A stretch of DNA of 64,000 nt from Streptomyces sp. TS71-3. GTDB taxonomy: Bacteria > Actinomycetota > Actinomycetes > Streptomycetales > Streptomycetaceae. A program made the translations under genes and the position numbers. Of this stretch, positions 35,335 to 44,444 are shown piece by piece. Below the pieces are notes generated by a model, which was not told where the DNA came from, did not search any database, and worked only from the letters and a program-made list of their open reading frames with translations. Position 1 is the first letter of the stretch, and every line of letters begins with the position of its first letter. Where the stretch lies: assembly GCF_018327685.1 (NCBI RefSeq), contig NZ_BNEL01000001.1, forward strand, positions 3,782,001 to 3,846,000, written 5' to 3'.

Positions 35335-36525
35335 TCAGGCGCGCGTTCCGCTGCGCTCTCTGGCCGCCTGCGCCGGATCCTGCTTGAAGGCCCACTTCAT
35401 GTCGGGTTCCATCACGAACCGGAAGATCCGCCGCACGGGCGCGGTGCACAGCACCGTCACGAGGACCGCCGCGATCACCGTCACCAGGATCTCCCCGGCG
35501 GGCTTGTGCAGGATCGGGAAGTCGTCGTACCAGCCGTAGAAGCCCGCGGCCTTCACGACGAAGCCGTGCAGCAGGTAGCCGTAGAGGGTGCCCGCGCCCA
35601 GCGTGGTGAACCACATCTTCCGGCCCGGCACCCAGGCGAAGAAGCAGGCGGTGAGGACCAGCGAGCAGCCGAAGAGCGCGAGGGTCATCACGATCCCGAC
35701 CCACCAGGGCATGCCGAGCTCCTGGGCGGCGTCGCGGTGGAAGAACCAGGACGAGTTCATCCGCGTGGCCGCCCAGTACGCGAAGACGCCCGCGAAGAGG
35801 AAGACGGGCACCGCGGCGATCCGCACCGACCTGCGCCGCACCAGCTGGAAGTGCTCGGGTTTCAGGGTGAGGCCCAGCACGAAGAAGGGCAGGAACTGCA
35901 GCACGCGCTGGAGGTCGAGGTCGTCACCGATGTCGGGGGAGATCGCCCCCAGCACGGCGATGGCCAGCGCGACGGGCAGCGGCCAGCGGATCATCTTCCA
36001 GATCGGGGTGGTCATGCGCCAGATGAACAGCGCGATCAGGAACCACGTCAGGAACCAGGGGTCGAGGAGGCTGATCTCCTGCGACGGGTCGTGGTCCGCC
36101 CAGCGCTTGAACAGCGAGTAGGCGATCTCGAAGACCACGTAGGGGACGAGGACGCCGGTCACCAGTCGCCGCAGGCGGTCGGGACGCATGTCGAAGCTGC
36201 GCGAGAAGTAGCCGGAGATGATGATGAACGCCGGCATGTGGAACGTGTACACCAGCATGTAGAGGGCGGTCGCGGCCCGGCTGCTGTCCCGCAGCGGCTC
36301 CCAGGCGTGGCCCATGGCCACCAGGACGATCGCCAGGTACTTGGCGTTGTCGAAGAACGCGTCGCGCTGCTTGGCCGGTCTGCCGGCCGTGGAGGACGCC
36401 GACGCGGTCCCGGCCTGCGCGGGACGGCCGGAGTCATCGGAGCGCGGAGTCGGTACGCCGCCTGGCCCCTGCTGTTCCTGAGGGAGCGGTGCCGGCTGCC
36501 GGCCGAAGGGATGCAGCGAGTTCAT
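35335..36525 (-). CDS. integral membrane acyltransferase (Acyl_transf_3-like)
   Basis: A 396-residue protein from ATG 36525 with GGAGG 8 nt upstream. About 40 Pro/Gln/Ser-rich residues precede the membrane domain, which has about ten helices. The family hallmark is at its start: RDAFFDNAKYLAIVLVAMGHAWEPL (His in the GH motif), then MPAFIIISGYFSRSFDMRP. These proteins transfer acyl groups to cell-surface sugars, lipids or peptides (OafA/YrrM-type). The acceptor is unknown. The gene stands alone with a long 5' region. Confidence 0.85.
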   Translation of the reverse strand: MNSLHPFGRQPAPLPQEQQGPGGVPTPRSDDSGRPAQAGTASASSTAGRPAKQRDAFFDNAKYLAIVLVAMGHAWEPLRDSSRAATALYMLVYTFHMPAFIIISGYFSRSFDMRPDRLRRLVTGVLVPYVVFEIAYSLFKRWADHDPSQEISLLDPWFLTWFLIALFIWRMTTPIWKMIRWPLPVALAIAVLGAISPDIGDDLDLQRVLQFLPFFVLGLTLKPEHFQLVRRRSVRIAAVPVFLFAGVFAYWAATRMNSSWFFHRDAAQELGMPWWVGIVMTLALFGCSLVLTACFFAWVPGRKMWFTTLGAGTLYGYLLHGFVVKAAGFYGWYDDFPILHKPAGEILVTVIAAVLVTVLCTAPVRRIFRFVMEPDMKWAFKQDPAQAARERSGTRA

Positions 36526-37244
36526 CGCGGGACCTCCCACCGGGAACTCGGCCATTCGGGCCCTGGAACCTGTGGACTCACTGTGTAAGAGGAGGTGGCG
36601 GCGTCGAACATCTGACGGAGTTTAGCCCCGCTCATGTGATTCCGTAAAACCCCGTATCCGAATACGGGTTAATGCCGGCCGCGCCTCCGGCATTCAATGA
36701 TCTCGCTTCGACGGCCGGCGCCCGCTGCCGGACAACACCCCGGAACCGACCATTCCACCCCTCGTGATACGTCCCGGTTGGTGGCGTTTGATCGGTACAT
36801 TACGCCCAAAACACCCCATGCCGTGATGCTGGATTCACTGGAGTCCCAACTCGCGCCCGGGAATTCAGGGCGCCGTTCTCCGAGTACGCCCGTGGGGCGC
36901 GAGATGCGCCGCCGCTCGCGCCGCCGTGCGAGATGTGCCGCGCGTCTCACGGCGTACGGCTCGGCCGAATTCGGTGATCATCCCCGTGCGGTTCGCGGGG
37001 AATGAGCGGCCCGCATGCGAATGTGACGCACCCCACTTGAATTGGCCGACGAGCGCCGGTCGTTCGCGTCGTTCGGGGCGGCGGGGCGCGGTCGTGCCGC
37101 GGACACTCCTCGTACACGCGGCCGACGTTCCGTCACCCGCTGCATACCCCGGCCCTGTTGGTGGCACGATGGTTCTGGCGGGGGAGTGCGGGGCTGTACC
37201 CCCCGGGCCGGGAAAGTTGACCGACCGAGGGTGTGTGATCAGTT
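36526..37244. other. 719-bp gap without a supported gene
   Basis: The longest gene-free stretch. The base composition is visibly less GC-rich than its surroundings near 36580-36870 and 36970-37050. Open frames here lack ribosome sites and protein-like composition. It holds the 5' region of the acyltransferase, two tandem hairpins (36651-36694) and the upstream region of the small membrane protein (TTGACC at 37217). A non-coding RNA or promoter cluster is possible. Confidence 0.5.
36651..36694. promoter_or_regulatory. two tandem hairpins
   Basis: CCCGTAT-CCGA-ATACGGG (36651-36668), then after 2 nt AATGCCGG-8 nt-CCGGCATT (36671-36694), both perfect. They lie 126-169 bp upstream of the acyltransferase start. 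Confidence 0.5.
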
Positions 37245-37439
37245 GTGGCCATTTCGCTGTCCGTAGTCCTTCTGTGTGCGATCGTCCTCGTCGTCCTCAT
37301 ACGCGGTGGATCGCTGAAGCCAGGCCCCGCCGTGATCGCCGTGCTCTTCGGCTTCTTCCTGGCCTCCACGGGCATGGCGCCGGACATCAACCGCTTCCTG
37401 AACTCGATAGCCGACACCATCAGCTCGATCAAATTCTGA
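37245..37439 (+). CDS. 64-residue membrane protein, family not named
   Basis: GTG 37245 with GAGGG upstream. Two hydrophobic segments, ISLSVVLLCAIVLVVLI (about 3-19) and AVIAVLFGFFLASTGMAP (about 29-46), are joined by a short basic GGSLKPG turn. The C-terminal helix DINRFLNSIADTISSIKF is amphipathic. I have the impression that close relatives occur repeatedly in streptomycete genomes, but I cannot confirm a role. A strong terminator follows at 37531. Confidence 0.75.
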   Translation: MAISLSVVLLCAIVLVVLIRGGSLKPGPAVIAVLFGFFLASTGMAPDINRFLNSIADTISSIKF

Positions 37440-37530
37440 CCTCGGCCAGGTCGCCGGCCGCTCCGAAGTGCCTGCCGTGCCACGCCCGGCGGCGGTTCGG
37501 GCACGGGCAGGCACCGGCCGAACATGGCAA

Positions 37531-37562
37531 CGGCCCGTCCGGCGGGGATCCGCCGGACGGGC
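37531..37562. terminator. strong hairpin terminator
   Basis: Perfect 14-bp arms (GGCCCGTCCGGCGG and CCGCCGGACGGGCC) with a GGAT loop, 91 bp after the small membrane protein gene. Confidence 0.85.
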
Positions 37563-37647
37563 CGCGAGCCGTGCGGCGAGGCCGAAGAGTGCCGGAAAGG
37601 GAGCCGGAGTCGGAGCAGGGGTGAGGGGCCGGAGCCGGAATCGACTG

Positions 37648-37684
37648 AGGGCCAGGCTGGAGGACGAACCTCCGACCTGGCCCT
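37648..37684. terminator. terminator of tRNA-Gly
   Basis: AGGGCCAGG pairs with CCTGGCCCT and, further in, GGAGG with CCTCC around ACGAA. It begins 11 nt past the 3' end of the minus-strand tRNA-Gly. Confidence 0.7.
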
Positions 37685-37695
37685 GACATGTGTGG

Positions 37696-37766
37696 AGCGG
37701 GCGACGGGAATCGAACCCGCGTAGCTAGTTTGGAAGACTAGGGCTCTACCATTGAGCTACGCCCGC
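37696..37766 (-). tRNA. tRNA-Gly (anticodon UCC)
   Basis: The 71-nt minus-strand cloverleaf has acceptor arms GCGGGCG/CGCCCGC, a D arm in TAGCTCAATGGTAGAGC, anticodon stem CTAGT/ACTAG with loop CTTCCAA (anticodon TCC), and T arm GCGGGTTCGATTCCCGT. The CCA end is not encoded. tRNA 3' ends are common integration sites; no integrase is seen here. Confidence 0.95.
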
Positions 37767-37960
37767 ACGGCCTGCCCCGCCCGACGCTGCACGTCAGCGG
37801 AACCGCACGCAGAGCATCCTAGCGGGTCGGCCGTGCCGGACGCACACCCCGGCCGTCCCCCTCACGCGCACTCAGGCGCCTCCTGCGCCCCCTGTGACCC
37901 CGCACCGAGCAATACGGCAGCCGCACTGCCTGCGGGCATGTACCCTACGTGTCGCACCGA

Positions 37961-38037
37961 CGGGGTGTGGCGCAGCTTGGTAGCGCGTCCGCTTTGGGAG
38001 CGGAAGGCCGTGGGTTCAAATCCCGCCACCCCGACCA
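37961..38037 (+). tRNA. tRNA-Pro (anticodon UGG)
   Basis: A 77-nt cloverleaf including an encoded CCA: acceptor arms CGGGGTG/CACCCCG, anticodon stem TCCGC/GCGGA with loop TTTGGGA (anticodon TGG), and T arm with GGGTTCAAATCCC. It is divergent from tRNA-Gly. Confidence 0.96.
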
Positions 38038-38051
38038 GCACCCTCACAGTC

Positions 38052-38072
38052 GCCCCCGGGTGCCCCGGGGGC
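38052..38072 (+). terminator. terminator of tRNA-Pro
   Basis: GCCCCCGGG and CCCGGGGGC, a perfect 9-bp stem around a 3-nt loop, 14 nt past the CCA. Confidence 0.7.
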
Positions 38073-38093
38073 GCCACGGGGGGCGTGATCACG

Positions 38094-38124
38094 TTGTGGG
38101 TCCCCTACGGCGCGCGGTTACTAT
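38094..38124 (+). promoter_or_regulatory. candidate promoter of trigger factor gene
   Basis: TTGTGG (38094-38099) and TACTAT (38119-38124) with a 19-bp spacer. Transcription would start near 38131 and leave a leader of about 165 nt. Confidence 0.4.
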
Positions 38125-38294
38125 GCAAGCTGCACGTCTGTGTGTCTGCGTCGCTCTCATGGCTGCCTCAGGACAGCGGGGCAGTGCAGGACTTCCTCCC
38201 AGGGACGTCCGAGCAGAACAGGGCGTGCCGCCGGGGCCGCGCAGCAGCGCGTCCCGTGCAGAAACCCAGATGTCAGCCACAAGGAGACCGAACC

Positions 38295-39710
38295 GTGAAG
38301 AGCGCCGTGGAGACCCTGAACCCGACCCGGGTTCGGCTCACTGTCGAGGTGCCCTTCGAGGAGCTCAAGCCCAGCCTCGACGCGGCGTACAAGAAGATCA
38401 ACCAGCAGGTCACGGTGAAGGGCTTCCGCAAGGGCAAGATCCCGGCCCGGATCATCGACCAGCGGTTCGGTCGCGGCGCCGTCCTGGAAGAGGCCGTCAA
38501 CGAGGCGCTCCCGAAGTTCTACACCGACGCGGTCAACGAGGGTGACCTGAAGGTCCTCGGTCAGCCCGAGGTCGACATCAAGGAGCTCAAGGACGGCGAG
38601 CTGCTGTCCTTCACCGCCGAGGTCGACATCCGGCCCGCGATCGAGATCCCCGACTACTCGGGCATCGAGGTCGAGGTCGACACCATCGAGGTCAGCGACG
38701 AGGACGTCGACAAGGCGGTCGAGGAGCTGCGCGAGCGCTTCGCGTCCACCTCGCCCGTCGAGCGCCCCGCCGAGGACGGCGACGTCGTCACCATCGACCT
38801 GGAGGCCAGGGTCGAGGGCGAGGTGCTGGAGGACGGCGTGGCGTCCGGCGTGACGTACACGATCGGCTCCGGAGAGCTGCTGGACGGCATCGACGAGGCC
38901 GTGACGGGCCTGGAGGCCGGTGGCGAGGCCACCTTCACCTCCGAGCTGAAGGGCGGCTCGGCGTCCGGCAAGGAGGCCGAGGTCACCGTCAAGGTCACCC
39001 AGGTGGCCAGCCGGGAGCTCCCCGAGCTCGACGACGACTTCGCCCAGCTCGCGTCCGAGTTCGACACGCTCGACGAGATGCGCGAGGACAGCCGCAAGCG
39101 CCTGCTGAACACCAAGGAGTACGACCAGGCCACGCAGGCCCAGGAGCGGGTGCTCGACAAGCTCCTCGACCTGGTCGAGGTCCCCGTCCCCGAGAAGCTC
39201 CTCGAGGACGAGATCGAGACCCGCAGGCACAACCTGGAGCACCACCAGCTCGCCCAGATGGGCCTCGACCTCCCCAGGTACCTGGAGATCCAGGGCAAGA
39301 GCGAGGAGGAGTTCGACACCGAGACCAAGGAAGCCGCGGTCAAGGGGATCAAGACCCAGTTCGTCCTGGACGAGCTGGTCGCCGTGGAGAAGCTCAACGT
39401 CAGCCAGGACGAGCTGACCGAGCACCTCATGCGGCGTGCGGCGTCCTCCGGCATGACCCCCGACCAGTTCGCCCAGGCGGTCGTCGAGGGCAACCAGGTG
39501 CCGATGCTGGTGGGCGAGGTCGCCCGCGGCAAGGCACTCGCTGTGGTCGTCCAGGCGGCGACGGTCAAGGACACGAACGGCGAGATCGTCGACCTCTCCG
39601 ACGAGGAGGATGCCGCCGAAGGCGGCGAGGAGCCGACGGATGCCGCCGAGGCCGGGGCCGCCGAAGGCGGCGCGGAGGCGACCGAGGCCGACCAGAAGCC
39701 CGAGGCCTGA
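38295..39710 (+). CDS. tig: trigger factor
   Basis: A 471-residue ribosome-bound chaperone and peptidyl-prolyl isomerase. GTG 38295 follows AAGGAG at 38281-38286; the frame is open further upstream through the tRNA but that is not coding. The N-terminal ribosome-binding domain has [19 protein letters not shown] with the GFRKGK signature. The FKBP-like domain lies at about 160-245, followed by the helical chaperone arms. The last 40 residues are an Ala/Glu tail ([20 protein letters not shown]) common in actinobacteria. It stands directly before the Clp protease genes, linking folding of new chains with degradation. Confidence 0.96.
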   Translation: MKSAVETLNPTRVRLTVEVPFEELKPSLDAAYKKINQQVTVKGFRKGKIPARIIDQRFGRGAVLEEAVNEALPKFYTDAVNEGDLKVLGQPEVDIKELKDGELLSFTAEVDIRPAIEIPDYSGIEVEVDTIEVSDEDVDKAVEELRERFASTSPVERPAEDGDVVTIDLEARVEGEVLEDGVASGVTYTIGSGELLDGIDEAVTGLEAGGEATFTSELKGGSASGKEAEVTVKVTQVASRELPELDDDFAQLASEFDTLDEMREDSRKRLLNTKEYDQATQAQERVLDKLLDLVEVPVPEKLLEDEIETRRHNLEHHQLAQMGLDLPRYLEIQGKSEEEFDTETKEAAVKGIKTQFVLDELVAVEKLNVSQDELTEHLMRRAASSGMTPDQFAQAVVEGNQVPMLVGEVARGKALAVVVQAATVKDTNGEIVDLSDEEDAAEGGEEPTDAAEAGAAEGGAEATEADQKPEA

Positions 39711-39724
39711 GACCCGGTCCAGGC

Positions 39725-39742
39725 GCGCCCCGGAAGGGGCGC
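39725..39742 (+). terminator. hairpin terminator of tig
   Basis: GCGCCCC-GGAA-GGGGCGC, perfect 7-bp stem, 14 bp after the tig stop. Confidence 0.65.
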
Positions 39743-39818
39743 GGGGCCGTAACACTGTGCGGCCACGGGCCCAGCCCCTTGAGGTCCCATGCTGCACCGT
39801 CGGCCGGTGGTACTTGAT

Positions 39819-39986
39819 CGCGCAGTTCCCCGCGCCCCTGATCGGGGCGCAGCCCCGCCCAATAGGGGCGCGGGGAACTGCGCGATCAGCCACGAGGTGC
39901 CCGCAGTCGGCCACTGGCCCAGCCCCTTGCGGCCTCGTGCCCGGCCACCGGCCGGAGGGGGCTGGTCGCGCAGTTCTCCGCGCCCC
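39819..39986. repeat. three copies of the dispersed element, two as a tight inverted pair
   Basis: CGCGCAGTTCCCCGCGCCCC at 39819-39838 and its exact reverse complement at 39865-39884 enclose only 26 bp, which itself contains a GGGGCGCAGCCCC hairpin. A third copy with one change lies at 39967-39986 in the minus orientation. Confidence 0.9.
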
Positions 39987-40118
39987 TGAGGACCCGTGGT
40001 GCGGAAAGCGGATACTCGCCGGTAACTCAGACCTCGGGCGGACAGCCAAGCCCCGGTCACGCCGAGCCACACGTCCAGGCCAACACGGGCACCGGCCAGG
40101 CCAGGTGCCGGCCGTACC

Positions 40119-40134
40119 TGCGCTGACAGCGAAC
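40119..40134. promoter_or_regulatory. ClgR-type operator upstream of clpP1
   Basis: TGCGCTGACAGCGAAC contains the palindrome CGCTG-A-CAGCG (40121-40131), matching the ClgR box that activates clp genes in actinomycetes. It is centred about 60 bp upstream of the predicted start point from the -10 at 40173. Confidence 0.7.
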
Positions 40135-40172
40135 AGTTCCCAGACCGGGATGGCACCCGCCTGCCTGCGCGT

Positions 40173-40178
40173 TAGGGT
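40173..40178 (+). promoter_or_regulatory. -10 element of clpP1P2
   Basis: TAGGGT, with a predicted start near 40185 and a leader of about 115 nt. Confidence 0.5.
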
Positions 40179-40299
40179 CCATGAATACGAGGGCAGGGGA
40201 GTCTGCGCAGCCGCCCCAGGCGGCGACGTGACGGAGGCCCAGGCCCAGGAGAAGACGTGAGACGGCCCGGCGCCGTCGTCAAGACGAGCAGGTGGATAC

Positions 40300-40917
40300 G
40301 TGACGAATCTGATGCCTTCCGCCGCCGGCGAGCCTTCCATCGGTGGTGGCCTCGGCGACCAGGTCTACAACCGGCTGCTCAATGAGCGGATCATCTTCCT
40401 CGGCCAGCCGGTGGACGACGAGATCGCGAACAAGATCACCGCACAGCTGCTGCTCCTCGCCGCAGACCCGGAAAAAGACATCTTCCTGTACATCAACAGC
40501 CCCGGTGGCTCGATCACGGCCGGCATGGCGATCTACGACACCATGCAGTACATCAAGAACGACGTGGTCACCATCGCCATGGGCATGGCGGCTTCCATGG
40601 GACAGTTCCTGCTGAGCGCGGGCACCCCGGGCAAGCGGTTCGCCCTGCCGAACGCGGAGATCCTCATTCACCAGCCGTCCGCGGGTCTCGCGGGCTCCGC
40701 GTCCGACATCAAGATCCACGCAGAGCGGCTGCTGCACACCAAGAAGCGGATGGCGGAGCTCACCTCGCAGCACACCGGCCAGTCGGTGGAGCAGATCATC
40801 CGCGACTCCGACCGCGACCGCTGGTTCGACCCGATCGAGGCCAAGGAGTACGGCCTCATCGACGACATCATGCCCACGGCCGCCGGTATGCCGGGCGGCG
40901 GCGGCACCGGGGCCTGA
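40300..40917 (+). CDS. clpP1: ATP-dependent Clp protease proteolytic subunit 1
   Basis: A 205-residue serine peptidase that forms the Clp barrel. GTG 40300 with AGGTGG upstream. The catalytic triad is visible: S99 in [11 protein letters not shown]124 in ILIHQPS, and D173 in [24 protein letters not shown] forms the oxyanion region. The Gly-rich C-terminus ([10 protein letters not shown]) is typical of actinobacterial ClpP1. It precedes clpP2 by 51 bp in one operon, controlled by the ClgR-like box at 40119. Confidence 0.96.
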   Translation: MTNLMPSAAGEPSIGGGLGDQVYNRLLNERIIFLGQPVDDEIANKITAQLLLLAADPEKDIFLYINSPGGSITAGMAIYDTMQYIKNDVVTIAMGMAASMGQFLLSAGTPGKRFALPNAEILIHQPSAGLAGSASDIKIHAERLLHTKKRMAELTSQHTGQSVEQIIRDSDRDRWFDPIEAKEYGLIDDIMPTAAGMPGGGGTGA

Positions 40918-40968
40918 GAGCCCCGTGAAGCCCCGTAGCCGACCGTCTCAGCCCCTCTAGGAGACCCA

Positions 40969-41679
40969 GTGAACGACTTCCCCGGCAGCGGCCTGTACGA
41001 CCTCCACCGCCGCCACGACGACGCGGGAGGCAACCCCGCGGCCCGGTTCTCGGGCCCGACCGCCGAGTCCCGTTACGTGATCCCGCGCTTCGTCGAGCGC
41101 ACCTCGCAGGGCGTGCGCGAGTACGACCCGTACGCGAAGCTCTTCGAAGAGCGCGTGATCTTCCTCGGCGTCCAGATCGACGACGCCTCGGCCAACGACG
41201 TCATGGCGCAGCTGCTGTGCCTGGAGTCGATGGACCCCGACCGTGACATCTCGGTGTACATCAACAGCCCCGGCGGCTCCTTCACCGCGCTCACGGCGAT
41301 CTACGACACGATGCAGTTCGTCAAGCCGGACATCCAGACCGTCTGCATGGGCCAGGCCGCCTCGGCCGCCGCGGTCCTGCTGGCGGCCGGCACGCCCGGC
41401 AAGCGCATGGCCCTGCCGAACGCCCGCGTCCTGATCCACCAGCCCTACAGCGAGACGGGCCGGGGCCAGGTCTCGGACCTGGAGATCGCGGCGAACGAAA
41501 TCCTCCGGATGCGCTCGCAGCTGGAGGACATGCTGGCCAAGCACTCCAGCACCCCCGTCGAGAAGATCCGCGACGACATCGAGCGTGACAAGATCCTCAC
41601 CGCCGAGGACGCGCTGTCGTACGGTCTGATCGACCAGATCATCTCCACCCGGAAGATGAACAGCTCGACCGCCGTCTGA
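40969..41679 (+). CDS. clpP2: ATP-dependent Clp protease proteolytic subunit 2
   Basis: A 236-residue partner of ClpP1. GTG 40969 with AGGAGA upstream. The triad is S132 in [12 protein letters not shown]157 in LIHQPY and D207 in ERDKILT. The N-terminal extension of about 40 residues ([16 protein letters not shown]) is longer than in ClpP1 and is probably a propeptide removed on assembly. A hairpin (41725-41753) separates it from clpX. Confidence 0.96.
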   Translation: MNDFPGSGLYDLHRRHDDAGGNPAARFSGPTAESRYVIPRFVERTSQGVREYDPYAKLFEERVIFLGVQIDDASANDVMAQLLCLESMDPDRDISVYINSPGGSFTALTAIYDTMQFVKPDIQTVCMGQAASAAAVLLAAGTPGKRMALPNARVLIHQPYSETGRGQVSDLEIAANEILRMRSQLEDMLAKHSSTPVEKIRDDIERDKILTAEDALSYGLIDQIISTRKMNSSTAV

Positions 41680-41724
41680 CCTGCAGGCGGATCCCCCCGG
41701 GAACTCCCCCTTGGCGTCGGCAGC

Positions 41725-41753
41725 GCCGGGCCGCGCAGCGGCCACGGCCCGGC
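41725..41753 (+). terminator. hairpin terminator of clpP1P2
   Basis: GCCGGGCCG and CGGCCCGGC, perfect 9-bp arms around an 11-nt loop, between clpP2 and clpX. Confidence 0.6.
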
Positions 41754-41872
41754 CGCGGCGAAGTGAACCGTGCCAAGGGGGGCCCGAACGGGGGCCGAGG
41801 CAAGGTACCGTCGGATAGAGGCACCAGGAGCCGCCGATCATGGCGTCTCCCAGGCGATTGGGGAAGCACCTC

Positions 41873-43159
41873 GTGGCACGCATCGGTGACGGCGGCGATC
41901 TGCTCAAGTGCTCGTTCTGCGGAAAGAGCCAGAAGCAGGTCAAAAAGCTCATCGCAGGCCCCGGTGTGTACATCTGCGACGAGTGCATCGACCTCTGCAA
42001 CGAGATCATCGAGGAGGAACTCGCCGAGACGAGCGAGGTGCGCTGGGAAGAACTTCCCAAACCCCGCGAGATCTACGAGTTCCTGGAGGGCTACGTCGTC
42101 GGCCAGGAGGCCGCGAAGAAGGCCCTGTCGGTCGCGGTGTACAACCACTACAAGCGGGTCCAGGCCGGCGAGAACGGCGGCGGCCAAGGCCGCGAGGACG
42201 CCATCGAGTTGGCCAAGTCCAACATCCTGCTCCTCGGCCCGACCGGCTCAGGAAAGACCCTGCTGGCGCAGACGCTGGCCCGCATGCTGAACGTCCCCTT
42301 CGCGATCGCCGACGCCACGGCACTCACCGAGGCGGGCTACGTCGGCGAGGACGTCGAGAACATCCTCCTGAAGCTCATCCAGGCCGCGGACTACGACGTC
42401 AAGAAGGCCGAGACGGGCATCATCTACATCGACGAGATCGACAAGGTGGCCCGCAAGAGCGAGAACCCGTCGATCACGCGGGACGTCTCCGGCGAGGGCG
42501 TGCAGCAGGCGCTGCTGAAGATCCTGGAGGGCACCACCGCCTCCGTCCCGCCCCAGGGCGGCCGCAAGCACCCGCACCAGGAGTTCATCCAGATCGACAC
42601 CACGAACGTCCTGTTCATCGTGGGCGGTGCGTTCGCGGGCCTGGAGAAGATCATCGAGGGGCGGGCCGGCGCCAAGGGCATCGGCTTCGGCGCGACCATC
42701 CGCTCCAAGCGGGAGCTGGAGGAGAAGGACCAGTTCGAGGACGTCATGCCGGAGGACCTGGTCAAGTTCGGCATGATTCCCGAGTTCATCGGCCGCCTGC
42801 CCGTCATCACCTCGGTCCACAACCTGGACCGCGAGGCCCTGTTGCAGATCCTCGTCGAGCCGCGGAACGCCCTGGTGAAGCAGTACCAGCGCCTCTTCGA
42901 ACTCGACGGCGTCGAGCTGGACTTCGAGCGCGGCGCCCTGGAGGCCATCGCCGACCAGGCCATCCTCCGGCAGACCGGCGCCCGCGGCCTGCGCGCCATC
43001 ATCGAGGAGGTGCTGATGTCGACGATGTACGAGGTGCCGTCCAGGAAGGACGTCGCCCGCGTCGTCATCACCGCCGACGTCGTCCACTCGAACGTCAACC
43101 CGACGCTCATCCCCCGCGACGTCCGCGGCCGGGGCACCGGCGAGCAGAAGTCGGCCTAG
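41873..43159 (+). CDS. clpX: Clp protease ATPase subunit ClpX
   Basis: A 428-residue AAA+ unfoldase from GTG 41873, the conventional actinobacterial start. An upstream ATG at 41840 has a better ribosome site (AGGAG) and would add 11 residues. The zinc-binding domain has C13, C16, C35 and C38. Walker A is GPTGSGKT and Walker [10 protein letters not shown]. The pore loop [10 protein letters not shown] follows, and IGFGA precedes the IGRLPVI sensor region. ClpX recognises tagged substrates and feeds them to ClpP1P2. Confidence 0.97.
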   Translation: MARIGDGGDLLKCSFCGKSQKQVKKLIAGPGVYICDECIDLCNEIIEEELAETSEVRWEELPKPREIYEFLEGYVVGQEAAKKALSVAVYNHYKRVQAGENGGGQGREDAIELAKSNILLLGPTGSGKTLLAQTLARMLNVPFAIADATALTEAGYVGEDVENILLKLIQAADYDVKKAETGIIYIDEIDKVARKSENPSITRDVSGEGVQQALLKILEGTTASVPPQGGRKHPHQEFIQIDTTNVLFIVGGAFAGLEKIIEGRAGAKGIGFGATIRSKRELEEKDQFEDVMPEDLVKFGMIPEFIGRLPVITSVHNLDREALLQILVEPRNALVKQYQRLFELDGVELDFERGALEAIADQAILRQTGARGLRAIIEEVLMSTMYEVPSRKDVARVVITADVVHSNVNPTLIPRDVRGRGTGEQKSA

Positions 43160-43227
43160 CCGGCGCGCGGTTCGGGGTCCGCGACCGCACCACAGGCGCC
43201 CGCGCACGCGGCACGGCACACGCACAG

Positions 43228-43265
43228 AAGGAGGCGCCCCGGCGAAACCGCCGGGGCGCCTCCTT
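43228..43265. terminator. very strong hairpin terminator
   Basis: A perfect 17-bp stem (AAGGAGGCGCCCCGGCG with its complement) around AAAC, between convergent clpX and the proline-rich membrane protein gene. Confidence 0.92.
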
Positions 43266-43309
43266 GTCGTGCTCGCCGGAACCGTGCACCGGTCAGAGCG
43301 CGCCGTTCA

Positions 43310-44308
43310 CTACGACTTGACGCGCACTTCCTTGCGCAGGTCGGCCGTCCGCTGCGCGGACTGGTCGAGCGGTATGCCCATGCCGCCCTCCACCGGCACG
43401 GCGAAACCGACGGTGCTGTAGTCGGCCCACATGCAGACGTACTCGGTGTCCTGCTTGCCGGTCTGCTGGTTCTTCGCCTGCGCCTCCTGGCACTTCATGA
43501 GCGCGCCGTCCAGACCGCCGGGGCTGACGGACTTGGGGTCGCCGACCCACGTCACGCTCTTGTCGGTGTCGTCCTTCTTCATACCGGTGAAGGCCTCGTC
43601 GATGGCGGCGCCCGGATCGCTCACCTTGCCGTACACACCGCTGAAGGTGACCGTCTTCGAGGACGCGATATCGGTGGGGGAGAGCGAGCTGGGGTCGTCC
43701 AGGCTCAGCGTCGAGTAGATCGCGTGGACTTCCTTGGCGTTGGTGACACCGCTCTTCGCCAGGTCCTTCGCGTCGGAGGACGTGGCGTCCTCGGGACTGC
43801 TGGCCGGGCCCTGCCGCTTGAAGTCGCCCCCGAGGATCGAGCCGGGCGTGGTCAGCTTGTGCGGGCCGTCGTCCGCGAGGCCGCTGCTGCCGCTGCCCGA
43901 TGTGAACCACCACACACCCGCGCCGATCGCCACCAGCGCCACGACGGTGCCGACGACGGCACCCGTCTTCTTCTTCCCGCCCCCCGCGGCCGGCGGCTGC
44001 GTGCCGTACGGCGGCTGCTGGCCGTAGCCGGGCTGCTGGCCGTACGGATTCTGCTGCTGGCCGTAAGGGCCGGGCTGCTGCGGCTGGCTGTACGGGCCCG
44101 GCTGCTGCGGCCGGCCGTACGGGCCCTGCTGCGGGGCCGCCCCCGGCTGCTGCGGGTAGCCGTACGGGCCGGGCTGCTGCGGTGGCTGCTGCGGGTAGCC
44201 GTAGCCGGGCCCAGGTGCCTGAGGCTGGCCGCCGTAGGGGTTCGGCTGGGCGCCCGGCCCGGGCTGTTGAGGCTGCCCCCCGTACGGGCCCGGCTGGTTG
44301 TGACTCAT
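43310..44308 (-). CDS. Pro/Gln/Gly-rich single-pass membrane protein
   Basis: A 332-residue protein from ATG 44308 (GGGGGAA upstream). The first 115 residues are repeats built on GPYGQPQQPGP-like units, a cytosolic low-complexity region. KKKTGAVVGTVVALVAIGAGVWWF (about 119-142) is the membrane helix. The outer 190 residues are Ser/Asp/Lys-rich with two cysteines (MKCQEA, YVCMWADY) and a repeated DPSSLSP/SDPGAAIDEAF character. It resembles actinobacterial membrane proteins of unknown role with a proline-rich head. It stands alone between two terminators and valS. Confidence 0.8.
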   Translation of the reverse strand: MSHNQPGPYGGQPQQPGPGAQPNPYGGQPQAPGPGYGYPQQPPQQPGPYGYPQQPGAAPQQGPYGRPQQPGPYSQPQQPGPYGQQQNPYGQQPGYGQQPPYGTQPPAAGGGKKKTGAVVGTVVALVAIGAGVWWFTSGSGSSGLADDGPHKLTTPGSILGGDFKRQGPASSPEDATSSDAKDLAKSGVTNAKEVHAIYSTLSLDDPSSLSPTDIASSKTVTFSGVYGKVSDPGAAIDEAFTGMKKDDTDKSVTWVGDPKSVSPGGLDGALMKCQEAQAKNQQTGKQDTEYVCMWADYSTVGFAVPVEGGMGIPLDQSAQRTADLRKEVRVKS

Positions 44309-44394
44309 TACTTGGTTCCCCCTCATGTACTTATGTGTTCCGCACATCCTGGCCCAACCAGCGCATCTGTGGGGACTCGGGACCGGCACCGTTA

Positions 44395-44438
44395 CGAAAC
44401 CTGCGGGTTTCGAGGCGGGGCGGTGACGGCTCTAAACT
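44395..44438 (+). promoter_or_regulatory. valS promoter: hairpin plus -10, leaderless start
   Basis: CGAAACC-TGCG-GGTTTCG (44395-44412) is a perfect 7-bp inverted repeat at the -35 position. TAAACT (44433-44438) ends 7 nt before GTG 44445, so transcription should begin on the start codon. The palindrome could be an operator. Confidence 0.55.
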
Positions 44439-44444
44439 GACCAC

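Larger units (their letters stand above)
39711..40299. other. gap between tig and clpP1
   Basis: About 590 bp with no gene. It holds the tig terminator, three copies of the dispersed element, and the clpP1 control region (ClgR-like box and -10) at its right end. Confidence 0.7.

Noticed and set aside
36926..37624. 232-codon open frame over the quiet region and into the small membrane protein
   Set aside because: Composition is not protein-like, it overlaps a well-supported small gene in another frame, and no start signal is present.
37696..38037. Integrative element attached to the tRNA genes
   Set aside because: No integrase, excisionase or duplicated tRNA end is visible within the window on either side.
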